DNA from: an uncultured Bacteroidales bacterium
GTDB lineage: Bacteria > Bacteroidota > Bacteroidia > Bacteroidales > UBA932
DNA length: 10,897 bases
NCBI GenBank assembly: GCA_905235775.1
Contig: CAJOMY010000084.1
Span: 1 to 10,897 of the forward strand
Direction of reading: 5' to 3'
Positions 1 to 8,117 of the stretch are shown piece by piece. The notes under the pieces are model-generated. The model saw only the letters and a program-made list of their open reading frames with translations. It searched no databases and was not told the DNA's origin. The first letter of the stretch is position 1; each line of letters starts with the position of its first letter. The position numbers were made by a program, and so were the translations under genes.

Positions 1-2178
<2,178 letters not shown>

Positions 2179-2188
2179 AAGAAGTAGC

Positions 2189-2222
2189 CAAAGTTACGAA
2201 TTTTATGGTTAACTTTGTCAAA
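2189..2222 (-). promoter_or_regulatory. Predicted Bacteroidota-type promoter for uvrA
   Basis: On the minus strand a perfect TAnnTTTG box (TAACTTTG, 2189-2196) lies 10 nt before the uvrA ATG. A TTTG -33-like element is at 2219-2222, with a 22-nt spacer, slightly longer than the usual 19-21. Transcription would start about 4-6 nt before the ATG, giving an almost leaderless mRNA. This rests on motif match only. Confidence 0.5.
2210..2217 (+). promoter_or_regulatory. Predicted -7 box for the transporter/peptidase/recO run
   Basis: TAACTTTG on the plus strand is a perfect TAnnTTTG match, about 19 nt before the transporter start codon at 2237, implying a leader of roughly 13 nt. No clear TTTG -33 element is seen upstream. 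A second, imperfect match (TCTATTTG) lies nearer the ATG but would leave no leader. It is back to back with the uvrA promoter, so the two polymerase footprints would overlap. Confidence 0.45.
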
Positions 2223-2236
2223 AATCTATTTGTAGT

Positions 2237-3085
2237 ATGTGGCTTTGGTTGTCCGTCGGTTCCGCACTGCTCCTCGGCGTCTATGATATCGCCAAGAAGC
2301 AGGCGCTCGAGCGCAATGATGTCTATTGGATTCTGCTGGGCTCAACGGCCCTGACTACCCTGTTCCTGTCCCCATTCCTGTCGGTGGGTCCTCTTTTCGA
2401 CCATCTCTCTCTGGTAGTCAAAGCCGTGCTCGTCACGTTGTCCTGGGTGTCCGGTCTCAAGGCCATGGAATGTCTGCCGTTGACGACGGTCAGCACAATC
2501 AAGGCTTCCCGGCCGCTGTTCGTGCTCATCTTCTCCATCTTCCTCTTTGGTGAGCGGCTCAACCTCCAGCAGTGGCTGGGAGCTGCCGTCGTGATGCTGG
2601 CCCTGTACCTGATCGCCCGTTCTTCCGGACAGGAGACAGACAAGATCACGTCCGCCCGGGGCATCACCTTCATGATCATCTCCGTGCTGGCCGGCGCGGC
2701 CAGCGCCCTCTACGACAAGATCATCCTGCAGCAACTGGAGCCGCTGTTCGTCCAGAGCTGGACCAACCTCTACGTCACCGTTCTGCTCGGCCTCCTGTTG
2801 CTCGGCCAGTTCCTGGCGAACAGGCAACATTTCAAGGTCTTTGTCTGGGACTGGAGGATTCTGCTGATCGCCGTGCTGATCACGGTGTCCGACGCCCTGT
2901 ATTTCTACTCTCTCAAGGACCCGGACGCCCTGCTCTCCGTCATTTCGATGATGCGCCGCACATCCGTGATCATCACTTTCCTGGGCGGAGCCCTGCTCCT
3001 CAAGGAGGGGCACATCCGCGACAAGGCCCTGGTACTCGCGCTCATGCTGGCGGGCGTAGCCCTGTTGTTGTCCGGCTCCGCTTAA
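2237..3085 (+). CDS. EamA/DMT-family inner-membrane transporter
   Basis: This is a 282-residue, very hydrophobic protein of the drug/metabolite transporter superfamily (EamA type), predicted to span the inner membrane about ten times. It shows the family's internal duplication: two blocks of about five helices, roughly residues 1-130 and 142-280, joined by a short polar stretch (RSSGQETDKITSA). Each half ends in the family-typical pattern of a helix, then a GE or KEG turn, then a last helix: IFLFGERLNLQQWLGAAVVM in the first, GGALLLKEGHIRDKALVL in the second. The length is normal for the family. The substrate cannot be read from sequence; relatives export amino acids, nucleotides or drugs. 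It is the first gene of a plus-strand run and its stop is 12 nt before the peptidase start, so co-transcription is likely. Confidence 0.88.
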   Translation: MWLWLSVGSALLLGVYDIAKKQALERNDVYWILLGSTALTTLFLSPFLSVGPLFDHLSLVVKAVLVTLSWVSGLKAMECLPLTTVSTIKASRPLFVLIFSIFLFGERLNLQQWLGAAVVMLALYLIARSSGQETDKITSARGITFMIISVLAGAASALYDKIILQQLEPLFVQSWTNLYVTVLLGLLLLGQFLANRQHFKVFVWDWRILLIAVLITVSDALYFYSLKDPDALLSVISMMRRTSVIITFLGGALLLKEGHIRDKALVLALMLAGVALLLSGSA

Positions 3086-3097
3086 CGACCCATATCC

Positions 3098-4714
3098 ATG
3101 AAACGTCTCTTCATCCTGATACTTCTCGGCGTCTCCGTGTACGCCGGCGCCCAGTCCCCCCGCTTCAAACTCGGCAAGTGGACCGAGATCCAGACCGCGA
3201 TCCTCCAGGAGTTGTCCCGTTCCTACGTGGACTCCCTGCCCGTTGACCGTATCGAGCGCCGGGGCATCGACGCGGCGATGCTCGCAGCCCTCGACCCGTA
3301 CACGGTCTTCATCCCCGAGGAGGAGAATGAGAACCTCCAGATGATGATCCACAAGACCTACGGCGGCATCGGCGCCGTGATCTTCAAGCCCGACGTGCAG
3401 GGCAACGTCATCATCAACGAGCCGTACGCCGGCTCTCCGGCCCAGAAGTACGGCCTGGTGTGCGGGGACGAGATCCTGGCCATCGACGGCGAGACCGTCG
3501 TCGGCCTCAACTCCCAGCAGTGCAGCGAGAAGATGCGCGGCGAGCCCGGCACGCAGGTGGTCTTCCGTGTGAAGAAACTGCGCAGCGGCGAGACGGTGGA
3601 CATCACGGTCACGCGCGAGCGCATCAAGCTCGACGATATCGAATTCGCCGGTCTGCTTGAGGGCGGCGTGGGCTACATCTCCCAGAACGGCTTCTCGGAC
3701 GGAGTCGGCGCCGACTTCCGGCGCCGGGTGGCCGAGTTGAAGCAGCAGGGCATGAAGACGCTGGTGCTGGACCTGCGGGGCAACGGCGGCGGCCTGATGA
3801 ACGAGGCCGTCGAGATCGTCTCCGCCCTGGTGCCGAAGGGCTCCGTGGTCGTGTCCGCCCAGGGCAGGGAGCCTGGCGCGGACTACACCCTCAAGACCAC
3901 CAAGGACCCCATCGACACGAAGATCCCGGTCATCGTGCTGGTGGATTCCGGCTCCGCCTCGGCTTCCGAGATCGTGGCGGGCGCGCTGCAGGACATGGAC
4001 CGCGCCACCATCATGGGCGAACGCACCTACGGCAAGGGCCTCGTGCAGAGCATCCGTTCCCTCCCTTACGGCGGCGAGCTGAAAGTCACGACGGCCAAAT
4101 ACTACACGCCTTCCGGCCGCTGCGTGCAGGCCATCGACTATGCCCGGCGCCGCGAGGACGGCAGTGTGGCCCAGATTCCGGACTCGCTGACCCACGAATT
4201 CAAGACCGCTCACGGGCGCATCGTGCGCGACGGCGGCGGCATCACCCCGGACGTCAAACTCGATTTCCGCGAGTACAGCCGACTGACCTATTCGCTGGTC
4301 AGCTACGGCATCCTCGAGCAATATGCCCTCGAATTCGTGCGCGGGCACGAAACCATCCCCCCGGTGGAGGATTTCCATCTCTCCGACGCGGACTATGAGG
4401 CGTTCATCGAATTCGCCCGGGGCAAGGAGTTCGACTACCGCTCCTCGGCCAAGACCTATTTCGACCGGGCGAAGGAGGAACTCAGGCTCGACGGCCTCGA
4501 CAAGGCCATGAAGGATGAGCTGGACGCGCTGGAGAAATCGCTGAACATGGAAAAGGAGGACTTCCTGCGGCTCAAGAAGGACGAGATCGTCCCCTTCATC
4601 GAGGAGGAGATAGCCGTTCGCTACTACTTCCAGCAGGCCGGCGTACAGATCCGCATCCGCTACGACGACGCCCTTCGGCAGGCCCTCGCCGCCGAGCGGA
4701 TCAAGCAGTACTGA
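3098..4714 (+). CDS. S41-family carboxy-terminal processing peptidase with PDZ domain
   Basis: This 538-residue protease belongs to the tail-specific/Ctp group, which cleaves envelope proteins near their C-termini. A signal peptide is evident (MKRLFILILLGVSVYAGA, predicted cleavage after A18), so it should act in the periplasm. A PDZ domain lies at about 80-175, including GGIGAVIF at 89-96 and GDEILAIDGE. The S41 catalytic domain spans about 185-365, with LDLRGNGGG, the GSASASEI block and TYGKG. By analogy with E. coli Prc the catalytic pair is S288 and K313, at the conserved 25-residue spacing. A helical, charged C-terminal tail follows (about 400-538). The gene begins 12 nt after the transporter and its TGA stop overlaps the recO ATG. 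The physiological substrate is unknown. Family assignment is secure; an exact subgroup symbol such as ctpA is not justified. Confidence 0.94.
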   Translation: MKRLFILILLGVSVYAGAQSPRFKLGKWTEIQTAILQELSRSYVDSLPVDRIERRGIDAAMLAALDPYTVFIPEEENENLQMMIHKTYGGIGAVIFKPDVQGNVIINEPYAGSPAQKYGLVCGDEILAIDGETVVGLNSQQCSEKMRGEPGTQVVFRVKKLRSGETVDITVTRERIKLDDIEFAGLLEGGVGYISQNGFSDGVGADFRRRVAELKQQGMKTLVLDLRGNGGGLMNEAVEIVSALVPKGSVVVSAQGREPGADYTLKTTKDPIDTKIPVIVLVDSGSASASEIVAGALQDMDRATIMGERTYGKGLVQSIRSLPYGGELKVTTAKYYTPSGRCVQAIDYARRREDGSVAQIPDSLTHEFKTAHGRIVRDGGGITPDVKLDFREYSRLTYSLVSYGILEQYALEFVRGHETIPPVEDFHLSDADYEAFIEFARGKEFDYRSSAKTYFDRAKEELRLDGLDKAMKDELDALEKSLNMEKEDFLRLKKDEIVPFIEEEIAVRYYFQQAGVQIRIRYDDALRQALAAERIKQY

Positions 4715-5364
4715 TGGTCCGTCACACCCGGCTCATCATCCTGAATACCACCAAGGTCGGGGAGAGATTCCTCGTCCTGCACGCCCTCAGTCCCGACTGG
4801 GGGCGGCGCAGTTTCATCACTTCCGTTCCGCGGGGAGGCGGCATGTCCCTTTTCCAGCCGCTGAGCGTGCTGGATGCGGAAGTCACGGAAAATCCGAAAT
4901 CCGAACTCTGGCGGGCGCACGCCCTGTCGGCACGCCATTTGCTCGCCGGCATCCGCACCAGCGCCTCCAAGAATGCGATCTCCCTCTTCATGAGCGAGGT
5001 CCTGTGGCGGACGGTGCGGGACGGCGTCCGGGAAGACGGGCTTTTCGAGTGGCTGGAGCGCTCCGTCCTCACCCTGGATGCCCTGCAGGGCGACTATGCC
5101 AACTATCACCTGCGTTTCCTGCTGGAATTTGCCGCAGCGCTTGGCTTCTCCCCTTCGCCGGAAGACCTGCTGCCTTTTGCCGGCACGCACCTGAAGGAGC
5201 TTCAGGCCCTGTTGCAGGCCGACTTCGCCGCCTGCATGCTCATCCCCCTGAACGGCGAAGCCCGCAATGAGATTGCGGAGATCCTCCTCCGCTACATCGG
5301 CTACCACGCGGAAACCCGCATCGAAGCGCGCTCGCTGCGGGTCCTGCGGGAGCTGTTCCGCTGA
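4714..5364 (+). CDS. recO: RecO, DNA repair and recombination mediator
   Basis: RecO works with RecR to load RecA on SSB-coated single-stranded DNA in the RecF pathway, and can anneal strands. The 216-residue product has the RecO layout: an N-terminal OB-fold (about 1-75; MVRHTRLIILNTTKVGERFL, a GRRSF segment, then LFQPLSVLDAEV) and a helical C-terminal domain containing ISLFMSEVLWRTVR and NYHLRFLLEFAAALGF. It is somewhat shorter than E. coli RecO (about 240). There is one cysteine (in DFAACML), so the zinc finger of some RecO proteins is absent. The ATG shares its A with the TGA stop of the peptidase gene (TGATG), which suggests translational coupling. The stop lies 2 nt from that of the convergent DUF486 gene. 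Confidence 0.88.
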   Translation: MVRHTRLIILNTTKVGERFLVLHALSPDWGRRSFITSVPRGGGMSLFQPLSVLDAEVTENPKSELWRAHALSARHLLAGIRTSASKNAISLFMSEVLWRTVRDGVREDGLFEWLERSVLTLDALQGDYANYHLRFLLEFAAALGFSPSPEDLLPFAGTHLKELQALLQADFAACMLIPLNGEARNEIAEILLRYIGYHAETRIEARSLRVLRELFR

Positions 5365-5366
5365 TT

Positions 5367-5735
5367 TTATTTCAGGAAAACGAAGAAGACCGCCAGGATC
5401 AGGCAGACGAAGGCGGCCAGGTGGTTCCATTGGAAGGACTGCCCTTGGAAGAGGAAGTGGACGATGAGGGTGAAGATGGTCAGGGAGATGACCTCCTGGA
5501 TGACCTTGAGCTGCATCAGGTTGAAGGGACCGCCGTTGCCCGCGAAGCCGATGCGGTTGGCCGGGACGGTGAGGCAATACTCGAAAAAGGCGATGCCCCA
5601 GGAAAACAGGATGATGAGGATCAGCGGCCAGCCGGTCGAAATCTTCATTTCCTGGAGCTTGAGGTGCCCGTACCACGCGAAGGTCATGAAGACGTTCGAG
5701 CAGATCAGCATCAAGATGGTCCAAAATCCTTGCAT
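5367..5735 (-). CDS. DUF486 / DMT-like small membrane protein
   Basis: This 122-residue integral membrane protein matches the DUF486 family, a small relative of the drug/metabolite transporter fold whose function is not established. Four hydrophobic helices are visible at about 4-23, 35-55, 76-97 and 104-122. The conserved landmarks I recall for the family are all present: SNVFMTFAWYGHLK near the N-terminus, SWGIAFFEYCLTVPANRIG in the middle, then LKVIQEVISLTIFTL and QWNHLAAFVCLILAV. At this size it probably oligomerises, as other small four-helix transporters do (inference). It lies 40 nt downstream of pbpC on the same strand, with its own predicted -7 box, and runs tail to tail into recO with a 2-nt gap. 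No role in wall metabolism should be assumed from position alone. Confidence 0.88.
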   Translation of the reverse strand: MQGFWTILMLICSNVFMTFAWYGHLKLQEMKISTGWPLILIILFSWGIAFFEYCLTVPANRIGFAGNGGPFNLMQLKVIQEVISLTIFTLIVHFLFQGQSFQWNHLAAFVCLILAVFFVFLK

Positions 5736-5739
5736 AACG

Positions 5740-5759
5740 GCGCTTGACTGAAAAAGCGC
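5740..5759. repeat. Short inverted repeat upstream of the DUF486 gene
   Basis: GCGCTT at 5740-5745 and AAGCGC at 5754-5759 form a 6-bp stem with an 8-nt loop, ending 4 nt before the DUF486 start codon. No T-run follows on the minus strand, so it does not look like an intrinsic terminator for pbpC. It may be chance. Confidence 0.3.
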
Positions 5760-5760
5760 G

Positions 5761-5768
5761 CAAAGATA
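5761..5768 (-). promoter_or_regulatory. Predicted -7 box for the DUF486 gene
   Basis: TATCTTTG on the minus strand is a perfect TAnnTTTG match in the 40-nt gap after pbpC. Its end is 25 nt before the DUF486 ATG, implying a leader of about 20 nt. No convincing TTTG -33 element is seen inside the end of pbpC. The gene may be expressed from this site, by read-through from pbpC, or both. Confidence 0.42.
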
Positions 5769-5775
5769 GCAATTA

Positions 5776-8088
5776 TTACTTTACGGTGAATACGGAAACG
5801 CGACGCGCGCCCTGCCCGTCGATCAGGGTGAGCCGGTGCTCGCCCGGGGCAGGGTCCACGCGCAGCTCGTGCTCGCCGGTCGTCTCCCCGATGAACGCGT
5901 CGTCAATGTGCCAATAGAGCGTGGCGCCGGGGTCGGCATGGGCGGCGCGGAAAACCGCGCCGTTCTGCGTGCCGGACAGGCCGCGCGTCAGCACGAGGGT
6001 GATCCCCGGCTGGGGATAGATGATCTCGATGGGATCCTGCGCGGACGACGATGCGTCAAAGAGGGGGTGTTTCGGAGGCAGGGGCCTGTATTCCAGGTGT
6101 TTGCGCATGTAATACCATTCCTGCGCCGGCGGCAGCACGAAGCGCACTTCCGTGCGCATCTGCTCCGGCGGACAGCAGGAGGAGTTGACCTGGTAGCGCC
6201 CTTCGGCGTCCAGATGGACCAACCGGTGGTAGCGGCACATGTCGGGCTGTTCCCCGATGTCCGGGACCCAGACGGTGTCGCGCTGCGGACAGAGGTCGCT
6301 GACCGGGAATCCGCTTTCGTGGCAGACCTCGACCTGCGTCATCCCGTCGGTCGGCCGGGAGAACCAGCCGGCGCCGGGCAGGGAAGAGAACACGTCGAAC
6401 ATGACCGGAGAGGCGTAAGATACCCCCGTCACGCCGGCACGGCCTTCGCCGTCGCTGTTGCCCACCCAGACCGCCACGACCCAGTCGCGGGTCACGCCCA
6501 CGCTCCAGGCGTCGCGGTTGCCCCAGGAGGTCCCCGTCTTCCAGGCGATCTTCCGGCCGGTGGCGAAATCCATCCAGGACGCCTCCTCTTCGGGGCGGCT
6601 GGCGTTCGACAGGGCATCGAAGGTCAGCCAGGATGCCGCGCGGCTGATGGGAATGCGACGTGCCGGCAGGCGCTCCCTCCTGGCGTCGGACAAGTAGGCG
6701 AGGTCCTCGTACACCGGGTCGCCGGCCAGCTCCGCCGCGAGATAGTAGTAGGCCCGCGCCAGCGTCTGGAGCGAGATTTCCGCACCGCCCAGGATCAGGG
6801 ACAGGCCGTAGTGGTCCGCGTCCTTGTCGATGGTCGTGAAGCCCATCCGCTGCAGGATGTCCAGGAAGCGCTCCGCGCCGAACTGCTCCAGCATGCGCAC
6901 GGAAGGGACGTTCAGCGAGCGCTCGATCACCTCATGGGCGGGTACGGCGCCGTCGAAGCTGCGTCCGAAGTTGTGGGGAGAGAAGTCGTTGTGATGATAG
7001 GGCGTATCCTTTACCAGCGAGCCGGGCAGGATTTCTCCCGCATCCAGCATGGCCGCATAGAGCAGCGGCTTGAGGGTGGAGCCGCTGGAACGCGCCGCCG
7101 GAATCATGTCCACGTCGGCGCCGCGCAGGCGGGGGGCGCAGCCGCGCGTGTTGCCGTAGTAGGCGCGGATCTCGCCGGTGTGTACGTCCACCACCAGCAC
7201 GCCCAGGTTGTCCACCAGGTTGTTGTGGTAGCTGTCGAAATACCGCCCGGCGATGGCGTTCACGCGCGTCTGCAGCGCGGCGTCCAGCGTCGTCGCATAA
7301 GGACCGTCGCCCTGTTCGCTGCGGCAGCGTTCCAGCAGGTGAAAGGCTGCGTCCGGCATCGGGAGCGGCTTGTCCGGCAGCGGTTCGTCTTTGGCGAGCA
7401 GGCACTCCGTCGGGTCGATGACCCCCTTGGCTTCCAGCTTGTCCAGCAGGGCGTTTCGCTTCTCGAGCAGGCGGTCGCGCGAGCGCCCGGGATGGATGAG
7501 TCCCGGGGCGTTGGGCAGCACGGCGAGCAGGGCGCTCTCGCCCCAGGACAGGTCGTCCGCGCTGCGGCCGAAATAGCGCCAGGCGGCTGCTTCCAGCCCG
7601 ACCACGTTTCCCCCGAAAGGGGCGTTCGAGGCATACAGCAGCAGGATCTTCCGCTTGGTGCAGCGCATCTCCAGGCGCGTGGCGAGAATCATCTCGTAGA
7701 TCTTTTCCGGCAGGGTGCGCGGAGCGCCGGGGCGGCTCAGGCGGATCACCTGCATCGTCAGGGTGCTGGCGCCGCTGACGACCTCGCCCCGCCGGAGGTT
7801 CTGCGCCAGGGCACGGCCGGCGGAGAGCCAGTCGATGCCGGCATGCAACCAGAAGCGCTTGTCCTCGCAGGTCACGATGCAGCGGGCGAACTTGTCGGGC
7901 ACGTGGCCGGCCGGCGGGAAATACCACTGTCCGTCCGCGGAGATGCGCGCACCCAGCAGCGTGCCGTCGGCGGAGACGGCCGTCGCGCTGGGCGGTACCT
8001 GAAAGAGATTGTACGGCAGACAGAACAAATACCAAACAATCAGGGCAAGCGGTATCGAAATCGACAGGGTTTTCTTAACTTTGTCCAT
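5776..8088 (-). CDS. pbpC: Penicillin-binding protein 1C (bifunctional glycosyltransferase/transpeptidase)
   Basis: This class A penicillin-binding protein polymerises and cross-links peptidoglycan in the periplasm, anchored by one N-terminal helix (about residues 8-28). The 770-residue length equals that of E. coli PbpC. The GT51 domain spans about 50-230, with EDKRFWLHAGID (predicted catalytic E75), GASTLTMQ (the PbpC variant of the GxSTxTQQ motif), NAPFGGN and RYFGRSADDLSWGE. The transpeptidase domain carries STLK (nucleophile S337, K340), SLN (S391-N393) and KTGTS (517-521). A cysteine-bearing stretch (CHESGFPVSDLCP, MCRYHR, SSCCPP) and a C-terminal BiPBP_C beta domain (PIEIIYPQPG onward) follow. 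All active-site motifs are intact. The ATG at 8088 (MDKVKKTLSI) was preferred over one at 8127, because the latter would overlap the divergent gene and adds a non-conserved extension. It is adjacent and divergent to an alpha-2-macroglobulin gene, its usual bacterial partner. Confidence 0.95.
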   Translation of the reverse strand: MDKVKKTLSISIPLALIVWYLFCLPYNLFQVPPSATAVSADGTLLGARISADGQWYFPPAGHVPDKFARCIVTCEDKRFWLHAGIDWLSAGRALAQNLRRGEVVSGASTLTMQVIRLSRPGAPRTLPEKIYEMILATRLEMRCTKRKILLLYASNAPFGGNVVGLEAAAWRYFGRSADDLSWGESALLAVLPNAPGLIHPGRSRDRLLEKRNALLDKLEAKGVIDPTECLLAKDEPLPDKPLPMPDAAFHLLERCRSEQGDGPYATTLDAALQTRVNAIAGRYFDSYHNNLVDNLGVLVVDVHTGEIRAYYGNTRGCAPRLRGADVDMIPAARSSGSTLKPLLYAAMLDAGEILPGSLVKDTPYHHNDFSPHNFGRSFDGAVPAHEVIERSLNVPSVRMLEQFGAERFLDILQRMGFTTIDKDADHYGLSLILGGAEISLQTLARAYYYLAAELAGDPVYEDLAYLSDARRERLPARRIPISRAASWLTFDALSNASRPEEEASWMDFATGRKIAWKTGTSWGNRDAWSVGVTRDWVVAVWVGNSDGEGRAGVTGVSYASPVMFDVFSSLPGAGWFSRPTDGMTQVEVCHESGFPVSDLCPQRDTVWVPDIGEQPDMCRYHRLVHLDAEGRYQVNSSCCPPEQMRTEVRFVLPPAQEWYYMRKHLEYRPLPPKHPLFDASSSAQDPIEIIYPQPGITLVLTRGLSGTQNGAVFRAAHADPGATLYWHIDDAFIGETTGEHELRVDPAPGEHRLTLIDGQGARRVSVFTVK
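8076..8083 (+). promoter_or_regulatory. Predicted -7 box for the alpha-2-macroglobulin gene
   Basis: TAACTTTG on the plus strand is a perfect TAnnTTTG match lying inside the first codons of pbpC. It predicts a start near 8089 and a leader of about 29 nt that is A-rich before the ATG, as is usual for Bacteroidota. The 11-mer TTAACTTTGTC here also occurs at 2209-2219 in front of the transporter gene. No clear -33 element is visible. Confidence 0.45.
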
Positions 8089-8097
8089 TGTTGCTGA

Positions 8098-8105
8098 CAA
8101 AAATA
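8098..8105 (-). promoter_or_regulatory. Predicted -7 box for pbpC
   Basis: TATTTTTG on the minus strand is a perfect TAnnTTTG match ending 9 nt before the pbpC ATG. Transcription would start about 3-5 nt before the start codon, so the message would be nearly leaderless. The site lies within the predicted leader of the divergent gene. The -33 region shows no TTTG. Confidence 0.42.
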
Positions 8106-8117
8106 AACATTTTCCCC

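Noticed and set aside
2342..4378. Long minus-strand open frame (678 codons) across the transporter and peptidase genes
   Set aside because: It crosses two clearly coding genes, has no domain motifs, and is explained by GC-rich third codon positions removing stops on the opposite strand.
4660..5772. Minus-strand open frame of 370 codons spanning recO and the DUF486 gene
   Set aside because: It is out of frame with the DUF486 gene and antisense to recO; both real genes have family-specific motifs.
5836..8097. Plus-strand open frame of 753 codons opposite pbpC
   Set aside because: pbpC carries every catalytic motif on the minus strand; the opposite frame has low-complexity V/R/G/H-rich sequence and no recognisable domain.
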